In this document: in pieces, positions 45,351-54,400 of the stretch
How the letters are laid out: every line of letters starts with the position of its first letter
Numbering within the stretch: position 1 is the stretch's first letter
Source of the DNA: Akkermansia muciniphila
GTDB lineage: Bacteria; Verrucomicrobiota; Verrucomicrobiia; Verrucomicrobiales; Akkermansiaceae
Length of the DNA stretch: 64,000 nucleotides
NCBI RefSeq assembly: GCF_040616545.1
Contig: NZ_CP156688.1
Span: forward strand, 434,001-498,000
Direction: 5' to 3'
Made by a program: the position numbers and the translations under genes
The notes under the pieces: model-generated
Told to the model about the DNA's origin: nothing
Seen by the model: only the letters and a program-made list of their open reading frames with translations
Database searches by the model: none

Positions 45351-45377
45351 TTGACTTCGGATTCGGAATCCGATAAG
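45351..45377 (+). promoter_or_regulatory. Probable promoter of the PEP-CTERM gene with an operator in its spacer
   Basis: TTGACT (45351-45356) and GATAAG (45372-45377) with a 15-bp spacer. The spacer is almost entirely the palindrome CGGATTCGGAATCCG (45358-45372). A DNA-binding protein here would directly block or twist the promoter. The -10 is weak. Confidence 0.45.
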
Positions 45378-45448
45378 AACCGGGTACCACAGGAGGTCTC
45401 CCCCCTTGGATTTGGTTTAAATAATTAACCTGCAACAGCATCAATTTC

Positions 45449-47953
45449 ATGCACCCTCATTTGCCTCATCAATTAACAGCATGGCTTGTGGCCGCAGCCT
45501 TCTTCGGGACACTCGCTTCCCAGTCCCAGGCTGCCGGAGAAAGCATCAGCATCAATTTTGGCACCAACGAATCAAACGGCACTATCACGGATTCCTCCAC
45601 TGCGGGGCTTGACCCGGTCCTTGGATCCAACTGGAACCAATTCAGCGGAGCTTCCCAGTCCACGGCCCAGGACCTGAAAAACAACAACGGAGACGCCACC
45701 GGAGCAACTGTCACGTGGTCCAGCAAAAACACATGGACCGGGGGGGGCACCCCCAGCACCGGGGACGGCCAGATGCTCAAAGGATATCTGGATGACGGCA
45801 ATGGGATCACCATCAATGTCAGCGGAGTGGATTTCCTGACCTACGGCGTTTACATTTACTGCAATACGGACACAGCCAACGCAAACTTCTCCGCCAAAAC
45901 CGTCAACGGCGTTTCCTATACGTGGAACGGCACCTCCACCGTGCCCGGCTCCGGGGCATGGGGAGCAACGGGAACCTTGGGACAAGCGGTGGAAGGAACC
46001 AACACCCTGTACGTGGACGGCCAGACTTCCTCCAACCTGAGCATCACTTCTCCAACCAATACCAGCGGGACAGGAACCCGCGGCTGCATTGCAGGCATCC
46101 AGATCGTCAATACTTATGACGGCGTTAAAATCACCGCCACCCTGGATGGAACGGCTTCCTCCGAGTGGACGGCATCCCAGCTGGGAAATGCCGCATGGAC
46201 GGACGCTGCTGAAGGAGCAGGAACCTATGCTTCCATCAACGTCACCAACGGCCCGGCCGCACTGACGATTGCGGATGACCAGACCCGCAGTACGGACGCC
46301 ATCCTCCTGACCGGGGGCAACCTGTCCATTTCCGGCGGAAGCCTGAACCTGTCCGGCCCCGGCATTCTCCGCGCCGCGGAAGGAACCACGCTGACCGTGT
46401 CTTCCAACATCTCCGGAAACGCCACCCTTGACGGGGCCGGCTCCGTCATCATGAACGGGACCAACAGCCTGACGGGCCTTTCCGGTTCCGGAAACCTGAC
46501 CCTGGGGGACAATGCCTCCATCTCCATCACGGGAGACGGCACTTCCGTCTATACGGGTTCCCTGACGCTGGGGGAAAACGCCTTCATCACGGCCTCCAAC
46601 CCCAACTGGACCTTCACAGGTGCCCTGACCATGGCGGCGGCCAGCTATAATGCCAATGACTCCTGGGCGCACAAAGCCTCCTCCCTCACCCTGACGGGAG
46701 CCGGGGACGTGGAATACACCTTTGAAAGCGGGACGCTGATCCCCATTACCCATGCGGACAGCTCCCTGACGGTCCGCAAAGTAACGAACGGCACCGGCAC
46801 CATCAACGCCGACCATGCCTCCGACATCGCGCACCTGATCATTGACGCCGGCACGGTCAATCTGACTGCCGCTGACACTGCCTATACGTTTGAATCCATC
46901 ACCATCGGGCAGAACTCCAAGCTGAGCTTGAACGGGGTAGGCACCGTGCTGGGCGGCACGCCGGACATGCTGATGAAATCCGGTTCCACGTTTGAAATGC
47001 TTAACTGCAAAGCCTTCGGTGCAGCTACCCCGCTTAATGCAAACATTACCGTTGACGCCGCAGGAGCCGGGGTAACCATCTCCGGTTCCCTTTACGGGAA
47101 TGCCACCAATCTGGGCGGAACCATCACCGGTGAAGGAGAACTGCTGGTTACCAACGGTTCCAGCGGAAGCAACAACTTCACCATCTCCTCCGTCATTTCC
47201 GACAAGGACGCTTCCCACCAGATAAGCGTGAAGGTTAACAAGAACAGCTCCACGGTTGTTTTCTCCGGCAATAACACTTACACGGGAGGCACCTCCATCG
47301 TCCAGGGAACGCTCCAGACAAACTCCGCGACCGCCCTTGGCCAGGGTTCCGTGCTGATACAGGGAGGAACGCTCAACGCCAACAGCCAGGCGCTGGCCAA
47401 CGCCATCACGCTCCAGACGGGAACCGTCCAGAACCTGGGCAGCGTTTCCGCTCCCAAGGACCTCACCGTCGGCCTGACGGGGAATGCCGCCATCAACAAC
47501 TCAACGGTGGTTCTGGGGAACGCCCCCGGCGCTCCCATGATCTCCACGGGACAGGTGCTGACGCTTTCCGGCTCCACCTCCGCCACGCTGAACAACGCCA
47601 CGCTGAACATCTCCAGCTTCAACACGGCGCTGATTAACATGCAGGGAACATCCACCCTCAACGTGACCGGCGGCCTGACGCTTAACCTGAGCAGCGACCT
47701 GGTGCTGGACCTCACTTCCCCTCTGACGATTGACCTGATCACGCTGGGAGAAGGCACTTCCCTGGCCGGCGACATTGACTGGGATGCACTGCTCACGCTC
47801 ACTCAGAACGGCCAGAACCTGCTCTGGGACGGCGTCACTTACAATAACGGCAGCCTGACCTTCACCGGCCTGGCCGTACCGGAACCCGGCACGGCCACGC
47901 TGAGCCTGCTGGGCCTCACGGCCCTGCTGATGCGCCGTAGAAAGAAGGCCTGA
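45449..47953 (+). CDS. PEP-CTERM surface protein with autotransporter-associated repeats
   Basis: An 834-residue secreted protein. A signal peptide (residues 1-29, ending QSQA) is followed by a beta-sandwich region of about 200 residues. A long beta-helix-like region rich in Gly/Asn/Thr/Ser then contains an autotransporter-associated strand repeat near residue 605 (FSGNNTYTGGTSIVQGTL). The C-terminus is a PEP-CTERM sorting signal: VPEPGTATLSLLGLTALLM followed by an Arg-rich end. Such proteins are processed by an exosortase, which is not in this window. The gene sits between two copies of a propeller module and is transcribed opposite to both. Confidence 0.9.
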   Translation: MHPHLPHQLTAWLVAAAFFGTLASQSQAAGESISINFGTNESNGTITDSSTAGLDPVLGSNWNQFSGASQSTAQDLKNNNGDATGATVTWSSKNTWTGGGTPSTGDGQMLKGYLDDGNGITINVSGVDFLTYGVYIYCNTDTANANFSAKTVNGVSYTWNGTSTVPGSGAWGATGTLGQAVEGTNTLYVDGQTSSNLSITSPTNTSGTGTRGCIAGIQIVNTYDGVKITATLDGTASSEWTASQLGNAAWTDAAEGAGTYASINVTNGPAALTIADDQTRSTDAILLTGGNLSISGGSLNLSGPGILRAAEGTTLTVSSNISGNATLDGAGSVIMNGTNSLTGLSGSGNLTLGDNASISITGDGTSVYTGSLTLGENAFITASNPNWTFTGALTMAAASYNANDSWAHKASSLTLTGAGDVEYTFESGTLIPITHADSSLTVRKVTNGTGTINADHASDIAHLIIDAGTVNLTAADTAYTFESITIGQNSKLSLNGVGTVLGGTPDMLMKSGSTFEMLNCKAFGAATPLNANITVDAAGAGVTISGSLYGNATNLGGTITGEGELLVTNGSSGSNNFTISSVISDKDASHQISVKVNKNSSTVVFSGNNTYTGGTSIVQGTLQTNSATALGQGSVLIQGGTLNANSQALANAITLQTGTVQNLGSVSAPKDLTVGLTGNAAINNSTVVLGNAPGAPMISTGQVLTLSGSTSATLNNATLNISSFNTALINMQGTSTLNVTGGLTLNLSSDLVLDLTSPLTIDLITLGEGTSLAGDIDWDALLTLTQNGQNLLWDGVTYNNGSLTFTGLAVPEPGTATLSLLGLTALLMRRRKKA

Positions 47954-47978
47954 GCGTCCTGAACCACAACAAAACTCC

Positions 47979-48015
47979 AGGGGCTGTTCCACCGGCAAGG
48001 CGCGGAACAGCCCCT
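47979..48015. terminator. Terminator-like hairpin after the PEP-CTERM gene
   Basis: A perfect 12-bp stem, AGGGGCTGTTCC (47979-47990) with GGAACAGCCCCT (48004-48015), and a 13-nt loop. The downstream T-tract is poor on the plus strand (GTTTGG). On the minus strand TTTTGTTGTGG follows. It probably serves both convergent genes. Confidence 0.6.
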
Positions 48016-48036
48016 GTTTGGTATATATCCGGCTCT

Positions 48037-48074
48037 AAAAAACAAGGGCATCTGCCATCCAGAAACCCTTGTTT
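48037..48074 (-). terminator. Rho-independent terminator after the second propeller module
   Basis: AAACAAGGG (48040-48048) pairs with CCCTTGTTT (48066-48074) around a 17-nt loop. AAAAAA at 48037-48042 gives the T-tract on the minus strand, 62 bp beyond the stop of the 48136-48642 gene. Confidence 0.6.
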
Positions 48075-48135
48075 GCAATTTTACTGTTTTCCAGGCAAGG
48101 AATAAAGCCTCCGCCTCACGCAGCCGGAATGCCGG

Positions 48136-48642
48136 TCATATTTTCTTTACTAAAGTAAAAGTAGGGTCTTCATCCTTTCCACTAGTCCCAAAATCATTTT
48201 TATTCTCCATTTTAGTTACTTTATGCAGGGCCGTGATATAGACTTGTGAATAAAGCGTTCCCGATGTTCCGAATTTACTTGGATCATAGGCGAAGGGAAC
48301 GTCATTTTTCGTATCGGCGAATATCAACGCTACATATATATCTCCAGTCATGGATATCCGTACTTCATGTATTTTTTTGTACAGCCATTCCTGTTTTTCC
48401 TGAGGATTTTTATTGAGGCTTGTGATTACCGTCACTTTACCCGGCATAATATTGTAGGCGTTTTTTACGCCCTTTTTCGCTTCCACTCCCTTTTGAGGAA
48501 GCGCCGGCTTATTAATAATGGAAACCCCATCGTAATTCAGATGAGTTCCTGACCACAGGGTATGCTCCCCGGTAATCTCACCGTTAAGCACATTCATGCC
48601 CAACAGACTGATTCCCGCGGCCAATATCATTTTATTATTCAT
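48136..48642 (-). CDS. Small secreted protein of the duplicated propeller module, copy 2
   Basis: A 168-residue protein with a signal peptide (MNNKMILAAGISLLGMNVLNGE). It shares with copy 1 the pattern YDGVSIINKPALPQKGV, YNIMPGKVTVITSLNKNP, the central WLYKKIHEVRISMTGDI and DPSKFGTSGTLYSQVYI ending in DFGTSGKDEDPTF. Its start overlaps the stop of the propeller gene copy 2 (ATGA), exactly as in copy 1. The two small proteins have diverged far more than the propeller parts of their partners. Confidence 0.75.
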   Translation of the reverse strand: MNNKMILAAGISLLGMNVLNGEITGEHTLWSGTHLNYDGVSIINKPALPQKGVEAKKGVKNAYNIMPGKVTVITSLNKNPQEKQEWLYKKIHEVRISMTGDIYVALIFADTKNDVPFAYDPSKFGTSGTLYSQVYITALHKVTKMENKNDFGTSGKDEDPTFTLVKKI

Positions 48643-51209
48643 GTTGTCGTTTTCTTTTGGGATTCATGTTCAAGGTATTTCTTCATTTCTTGAACTGATT
48701 TCGCAGGAGGCTGTTCGGCATCATCCCGATATTGCCTCCAATCAATATCAAGCTTATCCATCAAATAAACTTCATTTACGGAAAAAGGTATCGTGCCCGG
48801 GGCATTTGGAACACATTCCCTGGACCTAAGATCCGGATAATAAATCTGGCACTGCTCCCACGCCGATGCCATCGTCCGGTCAAAAGAAGAACGGACATCA
48901 GGAGAGTAAATTCTGGCTTCCCACCGGAACCAGTCTTCCAGGCACATGCTCTTTTTCTTTCCTTCCGCCGCCTTACGGAATGAGGAAAGAACGTATCTGT
49001 TCAAGAAAGAACATCCTGCGGGCGTAGCGTACCGCGGATGATACTGGAGAGTGAGCAGTTGGTTGAGACGCACTTTCTCTTCCCGCCCAATAACAGAAGA
49101 ATGAACTCTTTCCGGAGAAGGAATAATGCCTGCAAATAATCCATCAACGTAATAAGGCAATTCATCGGGCATTCTCATTTCCAGAGGAAGAAGCGCATTG
49201 ACGAATACTCCATTCAAAATAGTATTGAAGGAACCGTTCCGGCAAACATGGAACAAGTACACGCCACCTTTCCTGCACATGAAGCGCTTGTAAACTCCGG
49301 CACCCGCAAACCTGGAAACGCGCGCCCGAGCCTCCACCGGGAACGACTGCCACTGCTCCATAAAAGCAGCAAGCATCTTCCCTTTTTTAGTGCGATTCCC
49401 AATTTCAATATCCGCTTTATTGTCAAATAGGCTTTGAATGGAAGAAGAAGGATGCCTCCGGGCTTCCACTACGTAATCCCGCCTGGATTCATTCTGAAGA
49501 TATCCGTTGGGATTGTAGAAATACAGGGCTATTTCATGGACGCCTTCCGGCACTTCCACAGCGACCCATATATCGGGACCGTCCACAAAGGACGGATAAG
49601 CTTCTCCGTGGTCGTCCCATTCCGCCTCCGTTCTTGTGGAATCACTCGGGTCGAAGAGAACGTTGCGGTTTCCTGCTACATTGGAACTTTGCACCCACCA
49701 ACGCAATCCATCCCCCTTGCTGCGGTTGAGCCCCATCAGTCCCTGAATCCAATAATAGGGATATACTCGTTTCCATTTAGGGTCATCAGCACTCGTTTCC
49801 ATGCGGAGAGGCAATTGCTTGGCCTTAAACTCCGAATTATTCATGGGGGCATTCGCGGCGCACAGCGTGGCGCGCGTCAGGCCGTACTTTCCGCACCAGT
49901 CTCCCTTGGTGGACCAGTCTTCCCCGCGGAACACGACGCTCTTCCCCGCGTGCGCATCCGCCCCCAATTTTTCCAGCTTCTTCAGGACCGCCGCAGGTTC
50001 CTCCATCCCCGCAGGGGACGGAAACGCGATCTCATCATCCTGCTTCTTCCTGTCCACACGATAAGCCAGGGATCCCTTTTTGAGGCCCACAAAACCCTTC
50101 CCGTACGTCCCGGCCCAGACGCTTCCATCCCCCAGGACCAGCAAGGAGGACACATCCACGTTCTCCAGCCCCTTCCTGATTCTCTGCCGCACCGTCATCG
50201 TTCCCGCATCCAGCACATCCACTCCCGCCGTCCGGTAGCCCACGTAAATATCCGTTCCGTTCCGGAGGACGGAAGAAACGAAGTCTTCCGACAGCATTTT
50301 GGAATTCCCATCTCCCGGAACAGCGGTTTTCCGCGCCGAGGAGCCATAAATGCCCATGTTCTTCCGCGCATAATCCTTCCCCCTCATATAACGCCAGGAA
50401 CTGATTCCATTGCTGTACGCCAGGCCGGAGCACGTTCCCACCAGCACCTGGTCTTTTTCCGTACAGGCCAGAACGTTGCAGGCGTTAGAGGGCAGCCCGT
50501 CCCCATACGGCTGGTACGGCTGGCGCGCAAACTGCCTCCCGTCCCAGTACCACGGGGCCTGCACGTTCTTCCACTGCATGTACCCCGATTTGCGCGGCGA
50601 GTACGAGATGCCGCCAACTGCATAGGCCAGCCACAGATTCCCTTTGGAATCAAAAGCCGCGGAAGCCGCCTGGTCCTCCACCAGCCCCGTGGACCGGTCC
50701 AGCGTCTTCCAGGAATCGTTTCCCGGATCATAGATGGAGACGCCGCCGGACGTGGCCACCGCCACCTCGCCGGAAACGGGAGAGGCGGCCACCGCGTAAA
50801 CATGTTCCCCGTTCAGGGCATTGCTGCGGTCATACATCTTCCACTCCCTTCCGTTGAAGACGGCCACGCCGCTGTCGTCCGTCCCCACCCAGATGCGGCC
50901 GGCCTTGTCCTCCGCAATGCAGGTGAAATTCTTCCCTTTGGGAAAGCCGGAATAATAATCCATATTGAGCCAGGATTTTTCATAGGCCCGGTCCCCTACC
51001 TGGAGACGGTAAACGCTCTCCTTCTCTCCCACAGCCCAGACAGTTCCGTCCCGCGCCACCAGGGTACCCCGAATAAAGCGGACCGGGCACTCAGGCAGTT
51101 GTTCCGGCACCTGGATGGAGGCAATTTCCGCCTCAACCCACATCCCCATAACAGCCAGCAGCATGGCGGCAGCCCTGCATAAATTTCCAGATAGGACACT
51201 CATGATCAT
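48639..51209 (-). CDS. Large secreted beta-propeller protein, copy 2
   Basis: About 856 residues, same architecture as the protein at 42324-44903. A signal helix (CRAAAMLLAVMGMWVEAE) is followed by the propeller blades with text almost identical to copy 1 up to about residue 360. The C-terminal half is about 55-70 percent identical to copy 1, keeping WSTKGDWCGKYG, EWDDHGEAYPSFVDG and IDWRQYRDDAEQPP. The start is uncertain. ATGs at 51239, 51209 and 51203 are in frame, but a good promoter covers 51224-51252, so 51209 or 51203 is more likely than 51239. Function unknown. The duplicated pair with the small secreted protein suggests a complex at the cell surface. Confidence 0.8.
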   Translation of the reverse strand: MIMSVLSGNLCRAAAMLLAVMGMWVEAEIASIQVPEQLPECPVRFIRGTLVARDGTVWAVGEKESVYRLQVGDRAYEKSWLNMDYYSGFPKGKNFTCIAEDKAGRIWVGTDDSGVAVFNGREWKMYDRSNALNGEHVYAVAASPVSGEVAVATSGGVSIYDPGNDSWKTLDRSTGLVEDQAASAAFDSKGNLWLAYAVGGISYSPRKSGYMQWKNVQAPWYWDGRQFARQPYQPYGDGLPSNACNVLACTEKDQVLVGTCSGLAYSNGISSWRYMRGKDYARKNMGIYGSSARKTAVPGDGNSKMLSEDFVSSVLRNGTDIYVGYRTAGVDVLDAGTMTVRQRIRKGLENVDVSSLLVLGDGSVWAGTYGKGFVGLKKGSLAYRVDRKKQDDEIAFPSPAGMEEPAAVLKKLEKLGADAHAGKSVVFRGEDWSTKGDWCGKYGLTRATLCAANAPMNNSEFKAKQLPLRMETSADDPKWKRVYPYYWIQGLMGLNRSKGDGLRWWVQSSNVAGNRNVLFDPSDSTRTEAEWDDHGEAYPSFVDGPDIWVAVEVPEGVHEIALYFYNPNGYLQNESRRDYVVEARRHPSSSIQSLFDNKADIEIGNRTKKGKMLAAFMEQWQSFPVEARARVSRFAGAGVYKRFMCRKGGVYLFHVCRNGSFNTILNGVFVNALLPLEMRMPDELPYYVDGLFAGIIPSPERVHSSVIGREEKVRLNQLLTLQYHPRYATPAGCSFLNRYVLSSFRKAAEGKKKSMCLEDWFRWEARIYSPDVRSSFDRTMASAWEQCQIYYPDLRSRECVPNAPGTIPFSVNEVYLMDKLDIDWRQYRDDAEQPPAKSVQEMKKYLEHESQKKTTT
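49841..51119 (-). repeat. Long near-identical direct repeat, copy 2
   Basis: Partner of 43541-44819 at a constant offset of 6300 bp. The 785-bp core (50287-51071) is identical base for base. It lies on the same strand as copy 1. Confidence 0.95.
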
Positions 51210-51223
51210 TCTATGATATTTTC

Positions 51224-51252
51224 TGTATAGTTGATGCATTATTCCAAGTCAA
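51224..51252 (-). promoter_or_regulatory. Probable sigma-70 promoter of propeller gene copy 2
   Basis: On the minus strand, TTGACT (51247-51252), a 17-bp spacer and TATACA (51224-51229). Both boxes match the consensus at five of six positions. The predicted transcript start lies just upstream of the ATGs at 51209 and 51203, giving a very short leader. Confidence 0.6.
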
Positions 51253-51370
51253 CCAAATGGTAAATTATTATTTAATGATGGATTCCAGCAATTTGCTTCA
51301 TTCCTGCTTTCAGCATCAATGCATCGCGTTAAAAAGGCCTAAGGATGCTCCGGCAATGAGATTTAAAAGA

Positions 51371-51404
51371 AACAAAAAGGGGCCCCCGCACCCGCGGGGG
51401 CCCC
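51371..51404 (-). terminator. Rho-independent terminator after gltB
   Basis: GGGGCCCCCGC (51379-51389) pairs with GCGGGGGCCCC (51394-51404), an 11-bp all-GC stem with a 4-nt loop. AAACAAAAA just before gives the T-tract on the minus strand. Confidence 0.9.
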
Positions 51405-51442
51405 AGCTTACCCAAACAACAGAAAACTGCTGCGTGCTCCTT

Positions 51443-54400
51443 TCAGGAATGCATGGACAGGGCGTGACGGTATTCCACCGGGAAGACCTTGATGAACCTG
51501 CCGCGTTCCTCCGGCCAGTTGTTCAGCAGGTCGTAGGCCCGGCGGCTCTTCGTAGCCATGTAGTGTTCATAAATGAGCTGGAGCAGTTCCGCCTCATCGG
51601 CTGAATGGGGCAGGACCGTTTCCAGGTCCACGCTGCCCAGGTTGCACTTCCGGTCAAAGTCATTGTCCGCATCGTACACGTAGGCCAGGCCTCCGGTCAT
51701 TCCCGCGGCAAAGTTGACGCCCACCTTGCCGAGAACAGCCACGCGGCCTCCGGTCATGTATTCGCAGCCGTGGTCGCCGATGCCCTCCACCACCATCGTG
51801 GCGCCGCTGTTGCGGATGGCGAAGCGTTCCCCGGCCTGCCCGTGCAGGAAGATTTTTCCGGACGTGGCCCCGTAGCCGATGACGTTGCCCGCAATGACGT
51901 TGTCCGACGGAGCATAGGAGATGTTTTCCGGAGGCCGCACGACGATCTTCCCTCCGGAGAGCCCCTTGCCTACAAAGTCGTTCGCCTCTCCCGCCAGTTC
52001 AAACGTGATGCCGGGCGCCAGAAAGGCGCCGAAGCTCTGCCCGGCGCATCCCGTGAAGCGCACCGCCAGGGTGTCGTCCGCCAGGCCGCGCGGGCCGAAT
52101 TTCATCACCAGTTCCCCGGAGAGTTCCGTGCCCGCCGTCCGGTCCACGTTGCGGATTTCCCGGAAGAGTTCGGCAGAGGCTCCCTTTTCCAGCAGGGGCC
52201 GCAGGTCCGGCAGCAGATGGCGGCGGTCATAATTGTCCAGAGGTTCCTTTTCCAGGGAGGGGTCAAACCGCCGTCCGTCTCCTTCCGCCGCGTGCAGGAT
52301 GGAGGAGAAGTCCAGATGCCGCGCCTTGTAGAAGTCAATGGCCCTGTTCATGGAGAGCAGGTCCGTGCGCCCTACCGCCTCATCCAGGGAACGGAGTCCC
52401 AGGGAAGCCAGGATTTCACGCGTTTCCTGCGCTACGAAGCGGAGGTAGTTGATGACGTATTCCGGCTTGCCGCTGAATTTGGCCCTCAGGGCCGGGTCCT
52501 GCGTGGCGACACCCACCGGGCACGTGTTTTCATGGCATTTGCGGAGCATCGCGCAGCCCAGGGAAACCAGAACGGCGGTACCGAAGCCGAATTCCTCCGC
52601 TCCCAGCAGGGCCGCCATGACCACGTCCCTCCCGGTGCGGAGCTGTCCGTCCACCTGGAGCCTGACGCGGGAGCGGAGCTTGTTGAGCACCAGGGTCTGC
52701 TGCGTTTCCGCCAGCCCCAGTTCCCACGGCAGCCCGGCGTGCTTCACGCTGGTGAGCGGGGAGGCTCCCGTGCCGCCGTCATGTCCGCTGACCACCACCA
52801 CGTCCGCATGGGCCTTCACCACTCCGGCGGCTACGGCGCCAATGCCCACTTCCGAGACGAGCTTGACGGAGACGCGGGCTTCCGGGTTGGAGTTCCGCAG
52901 GTCGTAGATCAACTGGGCCAGGTCCTCAATGGAGTAGATGTCATGGTGCGGAGGCGGGGAGATGAGGCTGACGTTCGGCATGGAGTGGCGCAGCCGCGCA
53001 ATGTACGGGTCCACCTTATGGGCCGGAAGCTGGCCGCCCTCCCCGGGCTTGGCGCCCTGGGCCATCTTGATCTGTAATTCGGACGCGTGCCGCAGGTAGT
53101 TGATGGTTACGCCAAAACGGCCGCTGGCTATCTGCTTGACCGCGCTGGAACGGATTTCTCCCCGGGAGTTGGGTTCGTAGCGCGCCTCATCCTCCCCCCC
53201 TTCCCCGGAATTGCTTTTCGCGCCGATTTTGTTCATCGCGATGGCAATGGCTTCATGGGCTTCCGGGCTGAGGGACCCCAGGGACATGGCTCCGGAGACG
53301 AAGCGGCGCAGGATGGAGTCCTCACTTTCCACTTCCTCCAGAGGAACGGCGTCCGCCGGGCTGAACTCAAACAGCCCGCGCAGGGTGCAGAGGTGCTGCG
53401 CCTGATGGTTGCTGTATTCCGCGAATTCGCGGTACTTTTCCGCGTTGTTTTCCCGTACGGCGGCGCGGAAGGCCTGGAGCGTCTGCGGATTCCAGAGGTG
53501 GTTTTCCCCGCCCTTTTTGTACTTGTACTGGCCGCCCGCATCCAGGGCGTCCGGCTGTGCCGGGGCGCCTGCGGCGCGCTGGCCGCATTCCATGGCAATT
53601 TCCTCCAGCCCGATGCCGCCGATACGGCTGACGGTGCCGGGAAAGTATTCGTCAATCAATTCCCGGTTCAGGCCCACGGCCTCGAACAACTGGGAGGAAC
53701 GGTAGCTGCGCAGGGTGGAAATGCCCATCTTGGACATGATTTTGAGCAACCCCTTGTCAATGGCGTTGATGTAGTTGCTGGCCGCTTTCACCACGTCCAG
53801 CGGGCAGTCCTGCGGCGCGGCCAGGGAGGTGACCGTAGCCAGGGCCAGATACGGGTTCACCGCCGTGGCGCCGAAGCCCAGCAGCAGGGCAAAGTGCATG
53901 GTTTCCCGCGCTTCCCCCGTTTCCAGAATCAGCCCGGCTTCCGATCTCAGCCCCGCCTCCGCCAGCGCGCGGTGCACCACGGAACAGGCCAGCAGGCTGG
54001 GGATGGGCAGATAACCGGGGCTGATGCTGCGGTCCGTCAGCACCAGGATGCGCACGCCGGATTTGACCAGCCCCACGGCGGATTCCGCCAGGCTGTCCAG
54101 CGTCTCCCGCAGGTCTTTCCCGTTCCCTCCTTCCGGAAACTGCATGGAAAGTCTGGCGGAGGGGAACCCCGCCTCCCGGATGCCGCAGAGGCGGTTGAGT
54201 TCTTCATCCGTAATGACGGGGCGCGCCATCTTGACCAGCCGGGCGTGTTCCGGCGTTTCTTCCAGAATGTTGGGATGGTTGCCTATGTACGTGGTCAGGC
54301 TCATGACCAGCTCTTCCCGGATGGGGTCAATGGGCGGGTTGGTCACCTGCGCGAATAATTGCTTGAAGTAATTGAACAGGAGCGGGGCCTTCCCGGAGAG

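Noticed and set aside
45572-47218. A 548-codon minus-strand frame opposite the PEP-CTERM gene
   Set aside because: The Gly/Val-rich product simply reflects the reverse complement of Thr/Asn/Ser-rich repeats. The plus-strand gene has a signal peptide and sorting motif.
43541-51119. The long repeat pair considered as ends of a composite transposon
   Set aside because: The copies are direct repeats that lie inside genes. I see no transposase, terminal inverted repeats or target duplication.
51605-54358. Long plus-strand frames opposite gltB
   Set aside because: Mirror frames of a conserved gene with low-complexity products, and no promoter or start signal.
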